From an uncultured Bacilli bacterium (GTDB taxonomy: Bacteria; Bacillota_I; Bacilli_A; RF39; UBA660), in contig CASDHD010000052.1 of NCBI GenBank assembly GCA_949280095.1, positions 1-7,696 on the forward strand: DNA of 7,696 bases. The letters are read 5' to 3'. The notes under the pieces are model-generated. The model saw only the letters and a program-made list of their open reading frames with translations. It ran no database searches and was not told the origin of the DNA. Both the position numbers and the translations under genes were made by a program. Shown in pieces: positions 1-5,693 of the stretch (its first letter is position 1; every line of letters starts with the position of its first letter).

Positions 1-223
1 AGTTGTTTTTATTTTGTCAATTTATGACTTTTATTTTTAGAAACTCCCTATATTGGATGAACCTACTTCAAATTTAGATAAACATACCGAGGAAATTGTA
101 GTGCGTTTTATAGAGAAATATTTTCATGATAAAACATTATTGATTACAACCCATAATGAAAAAATAAAAGAAATTTGTAATCAATTATATAGTTTTGAAA
201 ATCATCAATTAATAAAAAAATAA
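1..223 (+). pseudogene. 3' remnant of an ABC-transporter ATP-binding domain, frame-disrupted
   Basis: In the frame ending at the TAA at 221-223, positions 41-220 encode the C-terminal end of an ABC ATPase. Walker B plus D-loop reads ILDEPTSNLD (50-79) and the H-loop region reads LLITTHN. The tail resembles exporter-type ATPases that end with a short strand and a basic tip (LIKK). A TAG at 38-40 closes this frame directly upstream. The expected leucine-rich lead-in (LLFLETP, 28-48) lies in a different frame, so a one-base shift near 49-50 is likely. No LSGGQ signature is visible in the first 40 bases. There is no plausible start codon with a ribosome binding site, so this is either a dead fragment or the frameshifted 3' end of a gene entering from the left. 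The substrate cannot be told. It converges tail-to-tail with the regulator gene, with one base between the stop codons. Confidence 0.7.
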
Positions 224-224
224 A

Positions 225-890
225 TTAAATGTTAATAAGGTTTTCTGAAGAGCTATATTTATCATACAAGAGAGTGATTCTTTTTCCTTTAATTTCGATA
301 AAACCTTCTTCTTTTAGATTTTTAAGCTCTCTCGACATTGCACATCGGTCTACTGCTAAATAATCTGCTAAATCAATAAAGTTGAAAGGAAGATAAATGA
401 ACTTAGAACCATGTTTGTTTGACATTATGTTAAAATATTCTAATAATTTATTTCGGATTGTTTTTTGAGTTAAAATTTCAATTCTTTCATTTCTTTCTTC
501 GGTTTTTTTTAGTGTAATTTGCAATAAATTTTTTATAAATTGGACATAATATTCTTTATTCTTTTCTTCAATTTGGAATATGCTCTCATAGTCAATTAAA
601 ATAAGTTCCGTATCTTCTTTTGCAATAATATCATATTCATTTTTACTAAAAGAAAGTAAGCTAGTATGAAAAGTGTCTTCATCCATTAATTCTTCGATAA
701 TTGTTTTGGTTCCGTTGCTGTCGACCTTAATGATTTGGGCATATCCATGAGTAATAAAACCAATTGAATTTTCTCCTTTTATCATAGAAAGAAGAGAAGT
801 GTTTTTTTGAAAGTGTAAAGGATGTGTCTCTAATATTTTTAATAATTTTTCTCTATTTCTAGTATTTATGCTATCAAAAAGTGTTGTCAT
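225..890 (-). CDS. Crp/Fnr-family transcriptional regulator
   Basis: The 221-residue product has the length and order of the Crp/Fnr family: an N-terminal beta-roll effector domain (about 20-105), a dimerisation helix (about 108-145) and a C-terminal winged helix-turn-helix (about 165-210). The helix-turn-helix reads FIDLADYLAVDRCAMSREL, with the R..(x)MSREL pattern common in Firmicutes members. Aligned to E. coli CRP, Arg182 and Arg187 match Arg180 and Arg185, but Cys183 replaces Glu181. Cys183 is the only cysteine, so an Fnr-type 4Fe-4S cluster is impossible. The beta-roll has no clear cAMP-binding RxS signature. The effector is unknown; haem, nitric oxide or a thiol signal are possibilities by family analogy only. 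The start is fixed by GAGGTG five to ten bases upstream of ATG 890-888. It is divergent from nrdDG and shares a palindromic operator with it, so control of nrdDG and of itself is likely. Confidence 0.9.
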   Translation of the reverse strand: MTTLFDSINTRNREKLLKILETHPLHFQKNTSLLSMIKGENSIGFITHGYAQIIKVDSNGTKTIIEELMDEDTFHTSLLSFSKNEYDIIAKEDTELILIDYESIFQIEEKNKEYYVQFIKNLLQITLKKTEERNERIEILTQKTIRNKLLEYFNIMSNKHGSKFIYLPFNFIDLADYLAVDRCAMSRELKNLKEEGFIEIKGKRITLLYDKYSSSENLINI

Positions 891-907
891 TTTTCACCTC
901 TAAAAAA

Positions 908-936
908 ATTATAAGAAAAAATTCAAAATGTTGCAA
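908..936 (-). promoter_or_regulatory. Promoter of the Crp/Fnr gene
   Basis: Reading the minus strand, a perfect TATAAT -10 lies at 913-908 and TTGCAA (4 of 6 matches to TTGACA) at 936-931, separated by exactly 17 bases. The predicted start is near 901, giving a leader of only about 11 bases that begins just before the GAGGTG ribosome binding site. The -35 hexamer is inside the palindrome at 927-946, so protein bound there should exclude polymerase. This is consensus matching, with no transcript data. Confidence 0.65.
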
Positions 937-946
937 GTGCAACATT
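927..946. promoter_or_regulatory. Palindromic operator, probable Crp/Fnr binding site
   Basis: Two perfect 9-base arms, AATGTTGCA and TGCAACATT, flank a central AG. The core can be read as TGTTG-N6-CAACA, which has the same spacing as the CRP site TGTGA-N6-TCACA. It is the only such palindrome seen in the window and lies in the spacer between the Crp/Fnr gene and nrdD. It covers the -35 of the regulator promoter and is centred at 936.5, which is -41.5 from a predicted nrdD start at A978. The geometry resembles Rex sites too, but the bases do not match the usual Rex consensus TTGTGA-N4-TCACAA. Confidence 0.75.
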
Positions 947-962
947 GTTTTAATTTTAGATG

Positions 963-971
963 TGTTATACT
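963..971 (+). promoter_or_regulatory. Extended -10 promoter of nrdDG, no recognisable -35
   Basis: TGTTATACT provides a TGN motif at 963-965 and a -10 hexamer TATACT at 966-971. At 16, 17 or 18 bases upstream no hexamer resembles TTGACA. The right arm of the palindrome occupies that space instead, as expected for an activator-dependent class II promoter. The start site is predicted at A978, giving a leader of about 25 bases that carries GAGGAAGG (984-991) and AGAGAAG (993-999) before the ATG at 1003. Confidence 0.65.
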
Positions 972-1002
972 TTTGTTAGTGTAGAGGAAGGTAGAGAAGT
1001 TT

Positions 1003-3159
1003 ATGAAAATTATTAAAAGAGACGGCCATATGGTTGATTATTGCCCTGATAAAATTGAAAACGCTATCATGAAGGCAAATTTAGAGGTAGAGGATGAAGA
1101 TCAAGCAAGTGGTACACAAATAAAAAATATTATCAAATATATTGAAGGTCTTGGTAAAAAAAGAATGCTTGTCGAAGACATTCAAGATATCATTGAAAGA
1201 AAGTTAATGAGTATTGGGAAATATGAACTAGCGAAAAGGTATATTACCTATCGTTATACTAGAGAATTAGTACGTAAGAGTAATACGACAGATTTAGCAA
1301 TAAAAGAACTTATAGACGGAGAAAATGAATATTGGAATACGGAAAATTCGAATAAAAATGCGAAAGTTGTTACCACCCAAAGAGATTATTTAGCAGGAAT
1401 TACAAGTACCGATATTACAAGACGTTTTTTACTTCCTGAAGATATTGTGCATGCTCATGATGATGGAATTATTCATTTCCATGATGCGGATTATTTTGCA
1501 CAAAATGCACTACATAATTGTGATTTGATTGACTTAGAAGACATGCTTCAAAATGGTACAAATATTAATGGTGTTATGATAGAAAAGCCACATCGTTTCT
1601 TGACTGCAATGACAATTGCTACCCAATTAATTACCGCAGTAAACTCAAGTCAATATGGTGGATGTACAATTACTTTAACCCATTTAGCTCCTTTTGTTAG
1701 ACTTAGTTATGAAAAATATTTAGACAAATATAAAAAGCGTAAATTTGATAAAGCAACTTGTGAAAAATATGCCAAAGAAGACTTAGCTAGAGAAATAAAA
1801 GATGGTGTACAAACATTCCAATACCAAATTAATTCTATGACAACTACTAATGGGCAAGCACCTTTCTTAAGTGTATGTATGTATTTAGGGGAAACCGAAG
1901 AATACAAAGAAGAACTTGCAATGATTATTGAAGAAGTATTGCGTCAAAGAACGGAAGGAATGAAGAATGAACGTGGTGTTTATATTACTCCAGCATTTCC
2001 AAAACTTTTGTATGTTCTAGAGGAAGACAACATTCATGCAGATAGTAAATATTATTATTTAACGAAACTAGCAGCAGAATGTACTGCAAAAAGAATGGTT
2101 CCTGATTACATTTCGGAAAAAGTGATGAAAAGTCTTAAGATTGATAAAAATGGCAACGGAAATTGTTATCCATGCATGGGATGTAGAAGTTTTCTAACTC
2201 CTTACGTAGATGATTCAGGAAAACCAAAATATTATGGAAGATTTAATCAAGGTGTAGTAACTATCAATTTAGTCGATATTGCCCTAACAAGTGATAAAGA
2301 TATGGAAACGTTTTGGCAAGTATTTGATGAAAGACTAGAACTTTGTCATCGTGCATTACAAATTCGTCATAAAAGACTATCGAAAGCAACAAGTGATGTA
2401 GCCCCTATTTTATGGCAACATGGAGCTCTTGCAAGACTTAAAAAGGGTGAGTCTATACATGATTTATTACATCATGGATATTCTACTATATCACTTGGAT
2501 ATGCAGGACTTTATGAATGTGTTAAATTTATGACTGGACATTCTCATACTGATGGTGGTAAAGGAAAAGAATTCGGTCTTCAAGTGATGCAACATTTAAA
2601 TGATGCTTGTAAAAAGTGGAAAGAAGCAGAAGACATTGATTATAGTGTTTATGGAACACCAATAGAAGCGACTACTTATAAATTTGCTAAAGCTTTAAGA
2701 GAACGTTTTGGAGTGATTAAAGGAATTACAGATCGTGATTATATTACAAATAGCTATCATGTTCCTGTATTTGAAGAAATCGATGCCTTTACGAAATTAA
2801 AATTAGAAAGTGAATTCCAAAATTTAAGTCCAGGTGGAGCTATTTCTTATATCGAAACACCAAATTTAACCAATAATTTAGATGCAGTTATGGAAGTTAT
2901 TCAATTTATCTACGAAAATATTATGTATGCAGAGTTAAATACAAAGTCCGATTATTGTCATGAATGTGGATATACAGGTGAAATTTTAATCGATGAAAAT
3001 CTAGAATGGTATTGTCCAGAATGTGGCAATCGTGACCATGATAAATTGAATGTTGCTCGTCGTACTTGTGGTTATATTGGTACGAATTTCTGGAATAAAG
3101 GTAGAACTCAAGAAATTAAAGAAAGAGTTATTCATATTGATAATAAAGATGCGGAGTAG
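1003..3159 (+). CDS. nrdD: Anaerobic (class III) ribonucleoside-triphosphate reductase, catalytic subunit
   Basis: Reduces ribonucleoside triphosphates to dNTPs without oxygen, using a glycyl radical installed by NrdG. The 718 residues are a normal length. Residues 1-90 form an ATP-cone (IKRDG..VDYCPDKIENAI), indicating allosteric control by ATP/dATP. HNCDLID places a conserved Cys at 173, and MGCRSFL places the predicted thiyl-radical Cys at 394. A C-terminal zinc site is formed by CxxC pairs at 652/655 and 671/674. The glycyl radical motif RRTCGYIG puts the radical on Gly690 and is followed by N..GR...E. The ATG is preceded by two purine-rich Shine-Dalgarno stretches. No NrdR-box pair was found upstream, so control probably runs through the palindrome at 927-946. 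The TAG stop lies 3 bases before nrdG, making an obvious two-gene operon. Confidence 0.98.
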   Translation: MKIIKRDGHMVDYCPDKIENAIMKANLEVEDEDQASGTQIKNIIKYIEGLGKKRMLVEDIQDIIERKLMSIGKYELAKRYITYRYTRELVRKSNTTDLAIKELIDGENEYWNTENSNKNAKVVTTQRDYLAGITSTDITRRFLLPEDIVHAHDDGIIHFHDADYFAQNALHNCDLIDLEDMLQNGTNINGVMIEKPHRFLTAMTIATQLITAVNSSQYGGCTITLTHLAPFVRLSYEKYLDKYKKRKFDKATCEKYAKEDLAREIKDGVQTFQYQINSMTTTNGQAPFLSVCMYLGETEEYKEELAMIIEEVLRQRTEGMKNERGVYITPAFPKLLYVLEEDNIHADSKYYYLTKLAAECTAKRMVPDYISEKVMKSLKIDKNGNGNCYPCMGCRSFLTPYVDDSGKPKYYGRFNQGVVTINLVDIALTSDKDMETFWQVFDERLELCHRALQIRHKRLSKATSDVAPILWQHGALARLKKGESIHDLLHHGYSTISLGYAGLYECVKFMTGHSHTDGGKGKEFGLQVMQHLNDACKKWKEAEDIDYSVYGTPIEATTYKFAKALRERFGVIKGITDRDYITNSYHVPVFEEIDAFTKLKLESEFQNLSPGGAISYIETPNLTNNLDAVMEVIQFIYENIMYAELNTKSDYCHECGYTGEILIDENLEWYCPECGNRDHDKLNVARRTCGYIGTNFWNKGRTQEIKERVIHIDNKDAE

Positions 3160-3162
3160 GTT

Positions 3163-3681
3163 ATGCGCTATAATAAGATAAGGAAAATGGATATCTCAAA
3201 TGGTCCAGGGGTAAGAGTTTCCATATTTATGCAAGGATGTGTATTCCATTGCAAGAATTGTTTTAATCCCGAAACGCATGATTTTAAAGGTGGGAAAGAA
3301 TTTACTGAGGAAACGATTGAAAAAGTTTTAGAACTTTGTAGTAAAGAATTTATTGTTGGTTTGTCTATTCTAGGTGGGGAACCTATGCATCCTAAGAATA
3401 GAGAAGGAACGCTTAGACTTGCAAAAGCCTTTAAAGAAAAGTATCCCAAAAAGAATGTTTGGGTTTGGTCAGGATTTTTGTTTGACCGTGATTTAAAAGA
3501 TGAAAAAGATTTAAAGTATATAGATGTTTTAGTGGATGGTCAATATCAAGATGAATTACGAAATCCAATGTTAAAATATTGTGGGAGCGAAAACCAAAGG
3601 GTTATTGATGTTAAAAAATCATTACATCAAGGAAAAGTGGTTTTGCACGAGCATGAAGAAAAAGTACTTCAAACAGTTTGA
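3163..3681 (+). CDS. nrdG: Anaerobic ribonucleotide reductase activating protein (radical SAM)
   Basis: The 172-residue activase cleaves S-adenosylmethionine to place the glycyl radical on Gly690 of NrdD. The Fe-S motif CxxxCxxC is at Cys26, Cys30 and Cys33 (GCVFHCKNC). The SAM-binding GGEP motif is at 71-74. The family-typical C-terminal strand GSENQRVIDVKKS is at 141-153. The start is the ATG three bases after nrdD. Its ribosome binding site GGAG overlaps the last codons of nrdD, so translation is probably coupled. The last residues (EEKVLQTV) and the TGA stop are encoded within a terminator hairpin at 3659-3692. The use of TGA as a stop argues for the standard genetic code. Confidence 0.97.
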   Translation: MRYNKIRKMDISNGPGVRVSIFMQGCVFHCKNCFNPETHDFKGGKEFTEETIEKVLELCSKEFIVGLSILGGEPMHPKNREGTLRLAKAFKEKYPKKNVWVWSGFLFDRDLKDEKDLKYIDVLVDGQYQDELRNPMLKYCGSENQRVIDVKKSLHQGKVVLHEHEEKVLQTV

Positions 3682-3692
3682 GGCACTTTTTT
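3659..3692 (+). terminator. Rho-independent terminator overlapping the nrdG stop codon
   Basis: A left arm at 3659-3673 and a right arm at 3677-3691 pair over about 15 positions around a 3-base loop (CAG), with one A-C mismatch and one G-T wobble. The right arm ends in six T residues (3687-3692), which pair with the A-rich base of the stem. The stop TGA (3679-3681) lies in the right arm. It should separate nrdDG from the methyltransferase gene downstream. Confidence 0.75.
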
Positions 3693-3705
3693 CTTGTGGT
3701 AGAAT
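3678..3705 (+). promoter_or_regulatory. Promoter of the alkylguanine methyltransferase gene
   Basis: An extended -10, TGGTAGAAT (3697-3705), lies 16 bases downstream of TTGAGG (3678-3683), which matches four of six -35 positions. The -35 sits inside the terminator's right arm, so the end of one unit and the start of the next share bases. Transcription would begin near 3712, only about 10 bases before the preferred start at 3722. Confidence 0.45.
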
Positions 3706-3721
3706 AGATATGGTGTTTGGT

Positions 3722-4249
3722 ATGAAATATTATACAATTTATTTATCTTCAATGGGAAATGTTTTGCTAATTAGTGATGGAAAATATTTAATACATTTAG
3801 GTTGGGAAGAAAAGAATTTAGAAGATGAAATAAAGAAAGATGATTTGCCTGTTTTTTTGAAAACGAAGAAATGGTTAGAGGCTTATTTTAATAGCAAAAA
3901 TCTTAAAATGGATATTCCTTTAAAAATGGAAGGAACTACTTTTCAAAAAGAAGTATGGAATTTATTATTAAAAATTCCTTATGGACATGTTGCTACGTAT
4001 GGAGATTTAGCAGAACAAATTGCTAGAAAAAGAAATATTCCTAAAATGTCTAGTCAAGCAGTTGGAAATGCTGTGCATCATAATCCTATTCCAATCATTG
4101 TTCCTTGTCACCGAGTTATCGGGAAGAATAAAAATTTAGTAGGATATGGACTGGGAATGGATTTGAAAATCAAACTGTTAAAATTAGAAGGTATGAATTT
4201 ACAAGGGTATTATTTTTACGAAGATAAAAATAAAAAGTTTGTGGAATAA
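3722..4249 (+). CDS. ogt: Methylated-DNA--protein-cysteine methyltransferase (O6-alkylguanine repair)
   Basis: A suicide DNA-repair protein that moves the alkyl group from O6-alkylguanine to its own cysteine. The acceptor is Cys129 in IIVPCHRVIG. The helix-turn-helix region YGHVATYGDLA is at 87-97 and the GYGLG motif at 141-145. The N-terminal ribonuclease-like domain begins MKYYTIYLSSMGNVLLISDG, which matches family starts, so ATG 3722 is chosen, giving 175 residues. An in-frame ATG at 3710 would add four residues. The frame is open back to 3581, but that part overlaps nrdG and has no family similarity. Neither start has a strong ribosome binding site. The residue equivalent to the DNA-intercalating arginine finger is Gln112 (SQAVGNA), a variant I believe is common in Firmicutes homologues. 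Confidence 0.93.
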   Translation: MKYYTIYLSSMGNVLLISDGKYLIHLGWEEKNLEDEIKKDDLPVFLKTKKWLEAYFNSKNLKMDIPLKMEGTTFQKEVWNLLLKIPYGHVATYGDLAEQIARKRNIPKMSSQAVGNAVHHNPIPIIVPCHRVIGKNKNLVGYGLGMDLKIKLLKLEGMNLQGYYFYEDKNKKFVE

Positions 4250-4253
4250 TTTG

Positions 4254-4262
4254 TGTTATAAT
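4254..4262 (+). promoter_or_regulatory. Extended -10 promoter for the 4291-6440 gene unit
   Basis: TGTTATAAT gives a TGN element and a perfect -10 hexamer at 4257-4262, just after the methyltransferase stop. No -35 is recognisable at a suitable distance. The predicted start near 4269 leaves a leader of about 20 bases containing GAGGAG (4277-4282). No terminator was seen between the methyltransferase gene and this promoter, so some read-through from upstream is possible. Confidence 0.6.
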
Positions 4263-4290
4263 AAAAACCAAAAGACGAGGAGATATAAGT

Positions 4291-4632
4291 ATGAATGTGA
4301 ATATTAATAAAGTAAAGATTATAGTAACTGTACCTTTGAAAAACGTAGAGGAAGTACGAAATTCTGTCTGTAACGCAGGAGCAGGTGTTATTGGAAATTA
4401 TACGCATTGTTCTATGTCTACAAAATGCATTGGAACATTTAAACCGAATGATAATGCTAATCCTTACATTGGAGAAAATAATAAATTAGAATTTGTAGAA
4501 GAAGAAAAGTTAGAATTTGTTTGTATTTGTTCTTTAGTAAAAAAAGTACTTGCTGAATTAAGAGAAGTACATCCTTATGAAGAACCAGCAATTGATATCG
4601 TACCTTTATTAGAAGAAAGCGATTTTGAGTAA
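4291..4632 (+). CDS. Stand-alone NIF3/YqfO-like domain protein (PII/CutA-like fold)
   Basis: The 113-residue product matches the inserted alpha-beta domain found in the middle of long NIF3-family proteins such as B. subtilis YqfO, here as a single protein. Diagnostic motifs are GAGVIGNYTHC (30-40), IGTFKPNDNANPYIG (47-61) and HPYEEPA (94-100). The metal-ligand domains of full NIF3 proteins are absent, so an enzymatic dinuclear metal centre is not expected. The function of these stand-alone proteins is not established, and regulatory or ligand binding by oligomers is only an inference from the fold. GAGGAG (4277-4282) lies 8 bases before the ATG, a strong start. A short repeat, KLEFV-EE-EKLEFV, occurs at 65-77. 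It leads a unit with the next three genes, and the following ATG is 2 bases past its stop. Confidence 0.85.
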   Translation: MNVNINKVKIIVTVPLKNVEEVRNSVCNAGAGVIGNYTHCSMSTKCIGTFKPNDNANPYIGENNKLEFVEEEKLEFVCICSLVKKVLAELREVHPYEEPAIDIVPLLEESDFE

Positions 4633-4634
4633 AC

Positions 4635-4841
4635 ATGAAAAAATGGTTATTTTTGTTTTTAGGAATTTTAGGTATTGTTTTATTTATCTTACAAATATTT
4701 GTTTTTGCAAGTCCCGATGGTTTTATAGGCTATCTAGTATGTTTATTTAGTACTCTTCTTACAATCATTAGCTTTCTAAAAATATATCACGTATCTAAAA
4801 CGTTTCGTGGATTTATAAAGTTCTTATTAGAATTGTTGTAG
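4635..4841 (+). CDS. Small two-helix membrane protein, unknown function
   Basis: This 68-residue protein is not recognised. It begins MKKWLFLFLGILG, with a first hydrophobic helix at about 4-25, a short polar turn (SPDGF), a second helix at about 30-49, then a basic amphipathic tail (KIYHVSKTFRGFIKF). This fits a membrane hairpin with both ends in the cytoplasm. The ATG lies 2 bases after the previous stop and has no strong ribosome binding site, so coupling to the upstream gene is likely. The placement between a NIF3-like protein and a tRNA thiolase gives no clear job. Codon use and base composition resemble the neighbours, which supports a real gene. Confidence 0.7.
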   Translation: MKKWLFLFLGILGIVLFILQIFVFASPDGFIGYLVCLFSTLLTIISFLKIYHVSKTFRGFIKFLLELL

Positions 4842-4860
4842 AATTGAGTTGAAATAAAAA

Positions 4861-5691
4861 ATGGAAAAATGTAAAGAAGTAGAACGAAGTATTATCAAAA
4901 CCTATCGTAAAGATATTTGGAGTCGCTTTATTAAAGCAGTAAAGGATTATAAACTCATAGAAGAAAATGATAAAATAATGGTTTGTATAAGTGGTGGAAA
5001 GGACTCCTTTTTACTTGCTAAATGTATGCAGGAAATAGTAAGACATGGAAAAATTCATTTTGATGTTTGTTTTGTTTGTATGAATCCTGGCTATAGCGAA
5101 AAGAATAAAGAACAAATTTTAAGAAATGCACAGGATTTAAATATTCCCGTTGAAATGTTTGATGCTGATATCTTTGATTATGTAAATACTCTAGAAGAGG
5201 GGAGTCCTTGTTATTTGTGCGCCCGCATGCGAAGAGGTTACTTATATAATAAAGCACAGGAACTTGGATGTAATAAAATTGCTTTAGGACACCACTTTGA
5301 TGATGTTGTAGAGACTACTTTACTATCTATGTTTTATGGTGCAGAAGTAAAAACGATGATGCCAAAACTACATAGTGATCATTTTAAAGGTTTAGAACTT
5401 ATTCGGCCTCTTTATTTAGTTAAAGAAAGTAGTATTTTATCTTGGAAAAATTTCAATGGATTAACATTTTTAAATTGTGCTTGTAGATTTACTGAGAACT
5501 GTAGTATTGTAGATGATGGAACAAGTAAACGTTTGGAAATGAAAAAACTAATTCAAAATTTAAGAAAAGAAGGAAAGGGTATTGATGACAATATCTTTAA
5601 AAGTATGGAAAACGTTAATATGCATTGTATATTAGGATATAGAAAAGATGGAAAAAAACATAGTTTTTTAGATGGTTATGATGAGGAATAA
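4861..5691 (+). CDS. TtcA-family tRNA 2-thiocytidine-type synthetase (PP-loop ATPase)
   Basis: A 276-residue member of the adenylating PP-loop family that thiolates tRNA cytidine 32 in characterised proteins (E. coli TtcA). The ATP-binding motif SGGKDS is at 44-49. PCYLCARMRRG at 116-126 carries the CxxC pair Cys117/Cys120, GHHFDDVVET is at 143-152, and the C-terminal NCACRFTENC supplies Cys206, Cys208 and Cys214. One of the last group, probably Cys208 by its position, would be the third ligand of the TtcA 4Fe-4S cluster. TilS is less likely because it lacks this cysteine set. Whether the substrate is C32 here is not shown. The start follows the previous gene by 19 bases with only a weak ribosome binding site. 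The next gene begins 2 bases after its stop. Confidence 0.88.
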   Translation: MEKCKEVERSIIKTYRKDIWSRFIKAVKDYKLIEENDKIMVCISGGKDSFLLAKCMQEIVRHGKIHFDVCFVCMNPGYSEKNKEQILRNAQDLNIPVEMFDADIFDYVNTLEEGSPCYLCARMRRGYLYNKAQELGCNKIALGHHFDDVVETTLLSMFYGAEVKTMMPKLHSDHFKGLELIRPLYLVKESSILSWKNFNGLTFLNCACRFTENCSIVDDGTSKRLEMKKLIQNLRKEGKGIDDNIFKSMENVNMHCILGYRKDGKKHSFLDGYDEE

Positions 5692-5693
5692 AA

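Noticed and set aside
927..946. Rex or NrdR binding site
   Set aside because: The dyad spacing is similar to Rex but the bases differ from TTGTGA-N4-TCACAA, and NrdR boxes occur as AT-rich tandem pairs that are absent here; the adjacent Crp/Fnr gene is the simpler partner.
1707..1907. 66-codon minus-strand frame inside nrdD
   Set aside because: Antisense shadow of a highly conserved gene, with no ribosome binding site or recognisable motif.
3168..3449. 93-codon minus-strand frame inside nrdG
   Set aside because: Antisense shadow of nrdG; the product shows no domain pattern.
3679..3702. TGA read as Trp (Mycoplasma code) extending nrdG to the TAG at 3700
   Set aside because: The extension would translate the terminator and T-run, homologues end earlier, and no other gene here contains TGA.
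3581..3721. N-terminal extension of the methyltransferase frame back to 3581
   Set aside because: It overlaps nrdG and the terminator, has no family similarity, and family proteins begin at the MKYYTIY segment.
4216..4407. 63-codon Tyr/Ser-rich minus-strand frame
   Set aside because: Spans the end of one plus-strand gene, a promoter and the start of the next; composition is that of antisense AT-rich DNA.
4485..4521. Short direct repeat encoding KLEFV twice in the NIF3-like gene
   Set aside because: Only about 11 matching bases per copy, and the family itself has a Lys-Leu-Glu then Glu-rich pattern here, so it is probably not a tandem duplication.
5018..5257. 79-codon minus-strand frame inside the TtcA-like gene
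   Set aside because: Antisense shadow across the conserved PP-loop and CxxC region.
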